Of a stretch of DNA of 64,000 bases, positions 25,726 to 33,125 are shown piece by piece. The DNA lies in assembly GCA_016714645.1 (NCBI GenBank), contig JADKCI010000005.1:124001-188000 (forward strand), in the 5' to 3' direction. This DNA comes from Chromatiaceae bacterium. Its GTDB lineage: Bacteria; Pseudomonadota; Gammaproteobacteria; Chromatiales; Chromatiaceae. The translations under genes and the position numbers were made by a program. Position 1 is the first letter of the stretch. The number at the start of each line of letters is the position of its first letter. The notes under the pieces were generated by a model. That model had not been told where the DNA came from. It worked only from the letters and a program-made list of their open reading frames with translations, and did not search any database.

Positions 25726-26175
25726 ATGCCGTACCGGTCCTTCATCCTCAAGCTCGTCACTATCGTCACCCTGATCGGGGGAGGTATGGCCTTGAATAAC
25801 TACTTGGGCCCTGACCAGCCACCAGAAACCGTTGCCATGCCGCCACCCGCCGCGCCAGCCGCTGTCACGACACCGCGACCGACCCTGATGGAATTTGGCA
25901 TGGATAGCTGCGCCAGTTGCCGGGCGATGAAGGGCCAACTCGACCAGCTCCGCGCACGCTACCCCGAGACGCTGCGGGTGGTCACGGTCAACCTCCTGGA
26001 GCAGCGGGCGCTGGCCGAACAGTGGCGCATTCGTGCCATGCCGACCCAAATCCTGCTGGATGCCGAGGGCCAGGAGGTTGACCGTCACCTGGGTTTCATT
26101 ACCGCCGATGCCCTGCTGGCCCGCTTTGCCGTCGCCGGGGTTTCATTGGATGCTGCCCAGGGGTCGAACCCGTGA
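25726..26175 (+). CDS. Membrane-anchored thioredoxin-like protein
   Basis: ATG 25726 follows GGGAG; an ATG at 25696 is less well placed. The 149-residue product has one N-terminal hydrophobic anchor (FILKLVTIVTLIGGGMAL) and a Pro/Ala linker. A thioredoxin fold follows with active site MEFGMDSCASCRAMKGQL (CASC) and the cis-Pro region IRAMPTQILLDAEG. It would face the periplasm. Its last four bases overlap the next gene, a CcdA-like electron carrier, suggesting the pair passes reductant across the inner membrane, as in DsbD-like systems. Confidence 0.85.
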   Translation: MPYRSFILKLVTIVTLIGGGMALNNYLGPDQPPETVAMPPPAAPAAVTTPRPTLMEFGMDSCASCRAMKGQLDQLRARYPETLRVVTVNLLEQRALAEQWRIRAMPTQILLDAEGQEVDRHLGFITADALLARFAVAGVSLDAAQGSNP

Positions 26176-26912
26176 CCGCGTTGGCGGTGATGGCCGACGC
26201 TCTCGGCGGCGCCCCCCTGGTCGCGCTGCCCGCCGCCCTCGCCTGGGGCTTGGCCAGTATCTGGCTGAGTCCCTGCCATTTGGCGGGGGTGCCCCTGGTG
26301 GTCGGTTGGCTGGCGGCCACGCCGGTGGCTGTCGGCGCGGCCGGCACCCCACCATCCCCTGGGGTGATGAGGCGCCGTCGGCTCTTCATTGTGCTGGCCT
26401 TTGCCTTGGGCATCTTGCTGAGCCTGCTGCCCTTGGGGGCGGTCGCCCTCCTCCTGGGGCGCCTGGCGGGCGATCTGGGCTTTTCCGGGAACTGGCTGGC
26501 GGCGCTTTTGTGTCTCTTCGGGGGGCTCTATTTGCTCGACTGGCTGCCTCTGCCGAGCCTAGGCCAGGGTCTGCCGCAACCCACCCGGCGCGGACCCTGG
26601 ACCGCGCTCCTCCTGGGCCTGGTCTTTGGCTTGGCGCTAGGGCCCTGTGCCTTTGCCTGGATTGCCCCCGTGCTTGGCGTCGCCAGCCTAGAGGTCGCTG
26701 GCGGCCTCCTGCTACCGGTCCTGCTGCTGGTCATGTTCGCCCTGGGGCATCTGCTGGGCGTGGTGCTTGCCGCCGGCTCCCTCGGCCTGGTACAGCGCTG
26801 GCTGGATGCCCTGGGTCGGCATCGGGGCCTGGCCTTGGGGCGCCCCGCCTGCGGCGTCTTGCTGCTGGTGATGACCGGCGTCCTGGTCAGCGGCGCCCTG
26901 TCCGGCGCCTGA
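26172..26912 (+). CDS. CcdA/DsbD-like membrane thiol-disulfide transporter
   Basis: GTG 26172 overlaps the thioredoxin stop and gives 246 residues, mostly membrane segments (six or more). Two half-repeats each carry a conserved Cys near a Pro: WLSPCHLAGVPLVVGW in the first and GLALGPCAFAWIAPVL in the second, the pattern of CcdA. CcdA-type carriers take electrons from cytoplasmic thioredoxin and give them to periplasmic thioredoxin-like proteins. Between the upstream thioredoxin-like gene and the downstream DsbA gene, it forms a compact three-gene periplasmic thiol module inside the arsenic island. Confidence 0.82.
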   Translation: MTALAVMADALGGAPLVALPAALAWGLASIWLSPCHLAGVPLVVGWLAATPVAVGAAGTPPSPGVMRRRRLFIVLAFALGILLSLLPLGAVALLLGRLAGDLGFSGNWLAALLCLFGGLYLLDWLPLPSLGQGLPQPTRRGPWTALLLGLVFGLALGPCAFAWIAPVLGVASLEVAGGLLLPVLLLVMFALGHLLGVVLAAGSLGLVQRWLDALGRHRGLALGRPACGVLLLVMTGVLVSGALSGA

Positions 26913-26926
26913 ATAGGGGAATGTCA

Positions 26927-27574
26927 ATGACTCGTCGCGATTTTCATGCCTGTCTGATCGGCCTTGCCGCCAGCCTCATCCTGCCCCCCGCCGGGGCGAC
27001 GGAGTGGGTCGAGGGCCGCGATTGGCAAAACCTGCCGGTCCCAGCGCCCAAGGATGCTGGCGGGCGAATCCTCGTCCAGGAGTTTTTCTCCTACGGTTGC
27101 CCCCATTGCGCCGACCTCAATCCCCTGATAACCGCCTGGGCGGCCAAGCTGCCCCCGGACGTCGAATTTCAGCGCCTGCCGGTCAGCTTCGGCCGGACGG
27201 CCTGGACCGCCCTGGCGCGGTTGTACTTCACCCTGGAAGTGGACGGCACTCTGGCGCGGCTCGACCAGGCGGTTTTCGACGCCGTCGGCAAGCAGCACGT
27301 CAACCTTTACAGCGAAGCGGCGATCATTGACTGGGTTGCCAGACAGGGCCTGGATCCAGACGCCGTTAAGAAGACATACACCAGCTTCGCCGTGGAGGTC
27401 CGGTTGGGCCAGGCCCAAGCCAGCGCTGACCACTTCCGCATCAATGCGGTGCCGAGCATCATCGTCGATGAGCGCTACCGGGTGAGCGGCGATGCCGGCC
27501 GCGGCCATGCCGGCCAACTCGAGATCGCCACCGGTCTGATCGAGATGGCCCGCGCCCGGCGACTGGCCGGTTGA
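26927..27574 (+). CDS. DsbA-family periplasmic thiol:disulfide oxidoreductase
   Basis: ATG 26927 is chosen because AGGGGA lies 7 bases upstream; an ATG six bases earlier sits on that site. The 215-residue protein has a signal segment with a twin-arginine-like start (MTRRDFHACLIGLAASL) and the active site EFFSYGCPHCADLNP (CPHC) in a thioredoxin fold with a helical insert. The cis-Pro region is INAVPSIIVDERYRV. CPHC is typical of oxidising DsbA. Its partner DsbB is absent; the adjacent CcdA-like protein suggests that this member may instead be reduced, or act in metal or thiol redox. Confidence 0.85.
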   Translation: MTRRDFHACLIGLAASLILPPAGATEWVEGRDWQNLPVPAPKDAGGRILVQEFFSYGCPHCADLNPLITAWAAKLPPDVEFQRLPVSFGRTAWTALARLYFTLEVDGTLARLDQAVFDAVGKQHVNLYSEAAIIDWVARQGLDPDAVKKTYTSFAVEVRLGQAQASADHFRINAVPSIIVDERYRVSGDAGRGHAGQLEIATGLIEMARARRLAG

Positions 27575-27660
27575 TCCATAGGTACTCATCCAGGGGTCCC
27601 CGAGGCGTAAGCTACCTGAACCCCCAGGGTAATAAGACCCTGGTTAACCGGACAAACATC

Positions 27661-28701
27661 ATGACCGAGACAAGCGCATCCCGCTCCCTGTTGCCCTGGA
27701 TCTGGAGTCTGCCCTTGGGCGCCGCGGTCTGGGTGGCGCTCTATGTCCATCTCGCCGATCTCGCGGATCTGGCGGTGGCGCTGCTCGGCCTGTCGCGGGA
27801 TACGCGCTTCGGCGAGGCCATCCATTTCTTCCTCTACGACACCCCCAAGGTGTTACTGCTTCTGGTTGGCATCGTTTTCCTCATGGGGGTCATCCAGACC
27901 TTTTTCGCCCCGGAGCGCACCCGTGCCCTCTTGGCCGGGAGGCGGCTGGGGGTCGGCAACCTGCTCGCCGCCTCGCTCGGGATCGTTACCCCCTTCTGTT
28001 CCTGTTCGGCGGTGCCGCTTTTCATCGGCTTTCTCTCGGCGGGGGTGCCCCTCGGCGTGACCTTCTCCTTCCTGATTTCCGCGCCCATGGTCAACGAGGT
28101 GGCACTGGCCCTGCTGCTCGGGCTCTTCGGCTGGCGGGTGGCGGCGCTCTATTTGGGGCTGGGGCTGCTGGTAGCGATTGCCGCCGGGCTGGTCATCGGC
28201 AAGTTAGGCATGGAGCGCTATCTGGAGGACTGGGTCCGTGCCATTCACATGGGCCAGTCGAAGGCCCCGAACGGCTCGGACTATGTCTGGCGCGAGCGTT
28301 TCGAGGCGGGCCTGCGCCATGTGCGAGAGATCGTTGGGAAGGTCTGGCCCTATGTCCTGGTCGGCATCGGCCTGGGCGCGCTGATCCACGGCTATGTCCC
28401 GGCGGATTTCATGGCGAGCTTCATGGGTCGTGATTCCTGGTGGGCGGTGCCCGTGGCGGTGGTCATGGGGGTGCCCTTGTACACCAACGCCGCGGGCATA
28501 GTCCCGGTGGTCGAGGCTCTGATCGGCAAGGGGGCGGCGCTGGGCACCACGCTCGCCTTCATGATGAGCGTGATCGCTCTCTCCGCGCCCGAGATCATGA
28601 TCTTGCGCAAGGTGTTACGCTGGCCGCTGATAGCGACCTTCGTCGGGGTGGTGGCCACCGGCATCATGTTGGTGGGTTATGTGTTCAATCTGGTCCTCTG
28701 A
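27661..28701 (+). CDS. ArsP/DUF318-like permease
   Basis: The 346-residue protein has about eight to ten membrane segments in two half-repeats. The signature GIVTPFCSCSAVPLFIGF is followed by ISAPMVNEVALALLLGL, and in the second half by GVPLYTNAAGIVPVVEALIG. This family (YraQ/SO_0444/ArsP-like) includes exporters of trivalent organoarsenicals and other metal-related permeases. The Cys-X-Cys pair is suited to thiol-reactive metalloids, so the nearby thiol-redox genes are relevant. The substrate is inferred. It is the last gene before the right direct repeat. Confidence 0.8.
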   Translation: MTETSASRSLLPWIWSLPLGAAVWVALYVHLADLADLAVALLGLSRDTRFGEAIHFFLYDTPKVLLLLVGIVFLMGVIQTFFAPERTRALLAGRRLGVGNLLAASLGIVTPFCSCSAVPLFIGFLSAGVPLGVTFSFLISAPMVNEVALALLLGLFGWRVAALYLGLGLLVAIAAGLVIGKLGMERYLEDWVRAIHMGQSKAPNGSDYVWRERFEAGLRHVREIVGKVWPYVLVGIGLGALIHGYVPADFMASFMGRDSWWAVPVAVVMGVPLYTNAAGIVPVVEALIGKGAALGTTLAFMMSVIALSAPEIMILRKVLRWPLIATFVGVVATGIMLVGYVFNLVL

Positions 28702-28842
28702 TGACCGGTCACGGAAGAAACCTGGTGACTTGGCGGCCGACCGGATCCTGTTGCTGCAGCCGATACCCGGACGAGCGGGCTTTGTCCAGAGTTGCGGACA
28801 ACTGCCGGTTGTAACAACGAATCATCGCTAGAACGGATTAGC

Positions 28843-28909
28843 CCTGTTGGGAGGAGTTGCCGGGGGTGGGCTAAACTATGTGGCATGTGTGGCCGCTTCG
28901 CCCTGACCC
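28843..28909 (+). repeat. 67-bp direct repeat, right copy
   Basis: Exact duplicate of 9613-9679. It contains the last 32 bases of an umuC gene including its stop, then the start of the SRAP gene. Upstream of 28843 there is no further umuC sequence, so this umuC tail is a fragment. Confidence 0.95.
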
Positions 28910-29550
28910 GTAGCCCCGAGGAACTGACCCGCGTCTTTGGTCTGGCGGAATGTCCGGACCTGGCGCCGCGCGCCAATATCGCCCCGGCCAGCGACATCGC
29001 CGTGGTGCGGCGGTCGCCCGTGGGAGACCCGGTGCTGCATTTGCTGCGCTGGGGGCTGGTCCCCCATTGGCGCCAGGACCCGACCGACGGCCCGCGGCCC
29101 ATCAATGCCCGGAGCGAGACGGTGCTGACCAAGCCCGCCTTTCGGGAGGCCTTCCGGCAACGCCGGTGTCTGATCCCCGCCGATGGCTTTTATGAATGGC
29201 AAGCCCAGCGGGGGACGAAGCAGCCCTTTTTCTTCAGCGACCCGGGGGGTGAGGTCCTGGCGTTGGGCGGGCTTTGGGAGTGGTGGCGGGTCCCGGATGG
29301 CGGTCTGTTACGGACCTGCTGCATTCTGACCACGGCCGCCAATGCCCGGGTGGCGCCGGTGCATGAGCGGATGCCGCTGATCCTGGCGCCGCGCTCCTGG
29401 GCGACCTGGCTGGGGGGCCCGGTGGCGGCGGCCCAGGCCTTGCTGGTGCCGGCACCGGCGGCGGCGCTGCGCTGCTGGCCGGTCAGTCACCGCGTGAATC
29501 GGGTGGCGGAGGCAGGGGCGGACTTGATGGCGCCGGTGGTGGCGGGGTGA
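28885..29550 (+). CDS. yedK: SRAP-domain abasic-site protein (YedK/HMCES-like)
   Basis: ATG 28885 is fixed by the family rule that Cys2 follows Met1: MCGRFALTRSPEEL. The 221-residue length equals E. coli YedK (222). Conserved SRAP residues appear: ARSE in INARSETVLTKPAF, the Glu in PADGFYEWQ, and the His in ERMPLIL-preceding VAPVHERMP. SRAP proteins crosslink to abasic sites in single-stranded DNA through Cys2 and protect them. The first eight codons are duplicated at 9655 beside an intact umuC. Ancestrally this gene very likely followed umuC in a lesion-tolerance pair. Confidence 0.92.
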   Translation: MCGRFALTRSPEELTRVFGLAECPDLAPRANIAPASDIAVVRRSPVGDPVLHLLRWGLVPHWRQDPTDGPRPINARSETVLTKPAFREAFRQRRCLIPADGFYEWQAQRGTKQPFFFSDPGGEVLALGGLWEWWRVPDGGLLRTCCILTTAANARVAPVHERMPLILAPRSWATWLGGPVAAAQALLVPAPAAALRCWPVSHRVNRVAEAGADLMAPVVAG

Positions 29551-29552
29551 GG

Positions 29553-29606
29553 GTGAAGTATGCGACCGCCAATGGGACGGCCCAGGCGGGGAGTGATTAT
29601 GTCGCC
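29553..29606 (+). repeat. Displaced fragment of a Calx-beta repeat
   Basis: 54 bases match 4411-4464 (second Calx-beta repeat of the EEP protein) at 51 positions and encode VKYATANGTAQAGSDYVA. It starts two bases after the SRAP stop and is not part of a recognisable gene. It is likely the scar of a rearrangement involving a Calx-beta gene. Confidence 0.8.
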
Positions 29607-29717
29607 CGAAAGCAGCAGGAGGAGATTGCGCGCCGCCAGGTAGTCGTTGGGCATGACGGGCCCCCCGAGGATCGCGACCTTGGCGGCGTTGACCAGGATG
29701 ACGGGGAGAATAACCGC

Positions 29718-30599
29718 ATGTACACCTTTCCCATTGCCGGCCTGACCCTGCCCCTCTGGCTGCCCATACTGGCGGTGTGCGGCATTACGCTGCTGACCAG
29801 CATGGTTGGCATCTCCGGGGCCTTTTTGCTGGTGCCCTTTCAGCTTTCGGTCTTGGGCTTTGCCAGCCCGGCCGCGAGCGCCACCAATCTGGTCTTCAAT
29901 CTGGTCGCCATCCCCGGCGGCCTTTACCGGTATGGGCGCGAGGGCCGGCTCTGCTGGCCGCTGGCCCTGGTCATCGCCGCGGGCGGCGCCCCGGGGACCC
30001 TGGTGGGTGCCTGGTTGCGCACCAATTTGCTGGCGGAACAGTCCAGCTTCGAGCCCTTTGCGGCGGTTATCCTCGGGTACCTGGCCTGGCGGATGCTGGC
30101 CGATTGGCGGGCGCGGGACCCGATGCCAGAGGCAAAGGGCGCAAGGATAAAACGCCTGTCCGGGAATGTCCGGCGCCTGGGCTTTGCCTATGGCGACGGG
30201 GACTATAGCTGTGGCGTCCCCTCCCTGCTGGGCTTCTCCTTTCTGGTCGGCATTATCGGGACCGCCTACGGCATCGGCGGCGGCTCCTTTATGGTCCCGA
30301 TCTGCCTGGCTGTTTATCGCCTGCCGATCCATGCCATTGCCGGCGCGACCCTGGCCGCGACCTTGATGACCTCGGCTATTGCCCTGGCGGCCTACGTCTG
30401 GTTACCTGTCCCACCGGGTATCGTCGCTGGTCCCGACTGGCTGCTGGGCCTGGCCTTCGGGAGCGGGGGGCTGGTCGGGGCCTATCTGGGGGCGCGCCTG
30501 CAGCGCCACGTCCCCCAACGCTGGCTCAAGGGTTGTTTAGGGCTCCTGCTGCTGGGGCTGGCGCTGGGCTACGCGCTCCCGGCGACCAAGCTGCCCTAG
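29718..30599 (+). CDS. TauE/SafE (TSUP) family permease
   Basis: ATG 29718 follows GGGGAG; the upstream in-frame extension from 29547 is the Calx-beta scar and is not counted. The 293-residue protein has about eight membrane segments. Repeated TSUP motifs appear: SMVGISGAFLLVPFQLSVLG and NLVFNLVAIPGGLYRYGREG in the first half, and GTAYGIGGGSFMVPICLAVY in the second. TSUP members move sulfite, sulfoacetate, thiosulfate or other small anions. In a sulfur-oxidiser, sulfite or thiosulfate is a reasonable but unproven guess. It stands alone, convergent with modA. Confidence 0.85.
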   Translation: MYTFPIAGLTLPLWLPILAVCGITLLTSMVGISGAFLLVPFQLSVLGFASPAASATNLVFNLVAIPGGLYRYGREGRLCWPLALVIAAGGAPGTLVGAWLRTNLLAEQSSFEPFAAVILGYLAWRMLADWRARDPMPEAKGARIKRLSGNVRRLGFAYGDGDYSCGVPSLLGFSFLVGIIGTAYGIGGGSFMVPICLAVYRLPIHAIAGATLAATLMTSAIALAAYVWLPVPPGIVAGPDWLLGLAFGSGGLVGAYLGARLQRHVPQRWLKGCLGLLLLGLALGYALPATKLP

Positions 30600-30675
30600 A
30601 CCCCGCGGGCGAGTAAGGCGGCGGCTGCTGGCATCCTGGCGGGCCCGGGCGGGCGGCAGCCGGGATGGCATTGTC

Positions 30676-31446
30676 CTACTTGGCCGCTGCCTCACCAGGT
30701 AGCACGAAACCATACCGGGTCATGACGGCCCGGGCGGTGGCACTACCCATGTAGTCCGCGAAGCGCTTGGCCAGGGCCTTATCCGCCGCCCGTTGAGTGA
30801 TGATGTAGCCCTGCTCCAGCGGCTGATGCAGATGATCGGGGATCAGGCCGTAACCCCCCTGGCTGGCCAGGGTTGGATTGAGGGCCAGCGAGAGGGCGAT
30901 GATGCCGACCTGGGCATTACCGCTCTGCACGAACTGCGCGGTCTGGGCGACGTTCTCGCCAAAGACCAGCTTGGGCTCAAGCTGCTCCCACAGGCCAGCG
31001 GCGCGTAGGGCTTCCTCGGCCCGCTGCCCATAGGGAGCGTGCCGGGGATTGGCGATAGCGATGCGGGTGATCGTCGGATCGATCAGGTCCGCCAGTTGCA
31101 TCTGGCTGGCGTCCCGGTCAGCGCTCCACAGCACAATGCGGCCGACGGCATAGGGCCTGACCTCGGTGGCCGCGTAGCCGGCCTTGGCCAAGTCGCGGGG
31201 GAAGGCGATGTCCGCCGAAAAGTAGAGATCGTAAGGCGCGCCCTGCTGAATCTGGGTGAAGAACTTGCCCGATGAGCCGTAGATGATATCCAGTTCGTCG
31301 GACGGGTTGGCCTGTTTGAAGGTGGCGGCGATCTCGTCTAGGGCGAACTTGAGATCGGCGGCCGCCGCCACCCGGATCTGTTCGGCCTGGCTACCGATGG
31401 GAAGTAGTAGCAGAGCGGCCAGTAACAGCGTCTTGCGCAAGGCCAT
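30676..31446 (-). CDS. modA: Periplasmic molybdate-binding-like protein (ModA)
   Basis: The start at 31446 (MALRKT) follows GAGAGA and begins a signal peptide (LLLAALLLLPIGSQA); a start 15 bases earlier is possible. The 256-residue protein has the ModA pattern: AAAADLKFALDEIAATF, YGSSGKFFTQIQQGAPYDLY with oxyanion-contacting Ser residues, FSADIAFP, IANPRHAPYGQRAEE, and FVQSGNAQVGIIALSLAL. ModA feeds molybdate or tungstate to ModBC, but no modB or modC lies next to it, so it is an orphan here. It is divergent from an MFS transporter. Confidence 0.88.
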   Translation of the reverse strand: MALRKTLLLAALLLLPIGSQAEQIRVAAAADLKFALDEIAATFKQANPSDELDIIYGSSGKFFTQIQQGAPYDLYFSADIAFPRDLAKAGYAATEVRPYAVGRIVLWSADRDASQMQLADLIDPTITRIAIANPRHAPYGQRAEEALRAAGLWEQLEPKLVFGENVAQTAQFVQSGNAQVGIIALSLALNPTLASQGGYGLIPDHLHQPLEQGYIITQRAADKALAKRFADYMGSATARAVMTRYGFVLPGEAAAK

Positions 31447-31572
31447 AGCGGGTCTCTCCATGGGGTCGTTGATGGGTTGATCCGCGCAGCTTAGCGGAGA
31501 GGGTCCCGCGGGCCAAGGGTGCCGCCCCAAGGGGCGGAGAGGTCAAGGCCCAGGTGTTAAACAGGTATCACC

Positions 31573-32751
31573 ATGTTCCGCGCCATGCTCTCGTTACCCC
31601 GCACCATCTGGCTGATCGGCCTGATCAGTCTGCTCAATGACAGTGCCAGCGAAATGATCTATCCCTTGGTGCCGCTCTATCTGGCCTCCGTCCTGATGGC
31701 CGGCCCCCGCGCCCTGGGGCTGATCGAGGGCATCGCGGAGGCCACCGCCAGCCTCTTGAAGCTCTTCTCTGGCGTGATCGTGGATCGCACCCAGCGCGCC
31801 AAGCCCTGGGTGGTGGGAGGCTATGCCCTGGCCGGCTTCGCGCGGCCCCTGATCGCCTTTACCACCAGTTGGTTCGGGGTGGCCTTGCTGCGCTTTGCCG
31901 ACCGGGTCGGCAAGGGCCTGCGCAGTGCCCCGCGCGATGCCCTGCTGGCCGCCAGCGTCGCGCCCGAAGTGCGCGGCTTGGCCTTCGGTCTGCACCGGGC
32001 CCTGGACCACGCGGGGGCCGTGGTCGGGCCGCTGCTGGCGGCCCTCTTGCTAGGCCTGGGCTGGACGCTGCGGGAGGTCATCCTCTTTGCCGTTGTCCCC
32101 GCCGTTGCCTGCCTGATCATGGCTCTGCTGTTGCGCGAGCCGCCACCGGACGGGGGACGGCCACCGCCGCCGGCCTTCTCCTGGCGTCTGGCGGGCTTGC
32201 CAACCCCCTTTAAGCGCTATCTGGTGGTGCTGGGCCTCTTCACCCTGGGCAACTCTTCGAATATGTTCCTGCTGTTGCGCGCCCGTGAGTTAGGCCTGCC
32301 CGAGGCGCAGGTGCCCCTGGCCTGGGCGGCGGTGGCGCTGGTGGCCATGCTGTTCTCGACGCCCTTGGCGGCCCTCTCCGACCGGGTGGGCCGGGTGCGC
32401 CTGATCGTCGCGGGCTGGCTGGCCTATGGGTGCTTCTATCTCGGTCTGGGGCTGCTGCCGCCGGGGTCGCCCCTGGCCCTGTTCGGCCTGTTCGCCGGCT
32501 ACGGCATCTTCATGGCCGCCACCGAGGGCGTGGAAAAGGCGCTGGTGGCTGACCTGGCGCCACCCGCCCTGCGCGGAACCGCCTTCGGCTGGTTCAACCT
32601 GACCACTGGGCTGCTGCTCCTGCCGGCCTCGCTGTTGTTTGGTGCCCTGTATCAAGGAGGCGGGGCGCTGGTTGCCTTCGGTTTTTCGGCTGCCTGCGCG
32701 GGCACCGCGGCTTTCCTGCTGCCGATCTGGGCCCGGCCCTGGGTAACCTGA
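31573..32751 (+). CDS. Major facilitator superfamily transporter
   Basis: The 392-residue protein has about twelve membrane segments and begins with SLPRTIWLIGLISLLNDSAS. It carries the MFS motif A-like loop DRVGKGLRSAPRDALL between segments, mirrored by ALSDRVGRVRLIVAGW in the second half. The N-terminal NDSASEMIYPLVPLYL is typical of a group of uncharacterised bacterial MFS proteins, often near oxyanion or metal genes. The substrate is unknown. It is transcribed away from modA across a 126-bp gap that could hold both promoters. Confidence 0.85.
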   Translation: MFRAMLSLPRTIWLIGLISLLNDSASEMIYPLVPLYLASVLMAGPRALGLIEGIAEATASLLKLFSGVIVDRTQRAKPWVVGGYALAGFARPLIAFTTSWFGVALLRFADRVGKGLRSAPRDALLAASVAPEVRGLAFGLHRALDHAGAVVGPLLAALLLGLGWTLREVILFAVVPAVACLIMALLLREPPPDGGRPPPPAFSWRLAGLPTPFKRYLVVLGLFTLGNSSNMFLLLRARELGLPEAQVPLAWAAVALVAMLFSTPLAALSDRVGRVRLIVAGWLAYGCFYLGLGLLPPGSPLALFGLFAGYGIFMAATEGVEKALVADLAPPALRGTAFGWFNLTTGLLLLPASLLFGALYQGGGALVAFGFSAACAGTAAFLLPIWARPWVT

Positions 32752-32867
32752 GCGGCCCGTAAGGCCTTTCCGCCGGATGCCATTGCCCTGCACAGCCCCC
32801 GGAAGAGACTCGTCCGCGATGGACCCCAAGCGACAGGTGATACGGGGCCCCTGGGGCTCATCATTCC

Positions 32868-33125
32868 GGGCGGGTTTCGCTACCAGCGGGCGGGGTGGTG
32901 TTGCTGGACCTGAGCCCGGCGGGAGCGGTGACCGGGGATCTGTTCGCGCCAGTGGCGCCGGTGGGGGCGGCGCGCGCGGCTGCTGGCGGTGTTGGATGGC
33001 ATCAATGGCCGCTGGGGGTGGGGGACCCTGCGCTATCTGGCGGAGGGTGGGGCCCAGCCGTGGCGGATGCGCCGGGAGCGGCTGTCGCCGGCTGATACGA
33101 CGCGGTGGGAAGCGTTGCCGGGGGG
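32868..33125 (+). pseudogene. umuC: Decayed 3' fragment of a second umuC
   Basis: Read with frame changes, this stretch encodes GFRYQRAGVVLLDLSPAG, AVTGDLFAPVAPVGAAR, RLLAVLDGINGRWGWGTLRY and LAEGGAQPWRMRRERLSP. It parallels the last about 85 codons of umuC at 9387-9640. At least one base indel splits it, and the end is replaced by a run of about eleven G residues (33120-33130). No 5' part remains. It is diverged from the intact copy, so it is a separate older gene rather than a recent duplicate. Confidence 0.8.

Noticed and set aside
26150..26180. tRNA T-arm-like sequence GGGTCGAACCCGTG
   Set aside because: No acceptor, D or anticodon stems can be formed around it, and it lies within the thioredoxin-like gene end.
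29610..29710. Antisense segment reading LVNAAKVAILGGPVMPNDYLAA as a gene fragment
   Set aside because: It looks protein-like, but I could not tie it to a family, and it is too short to support a feature.
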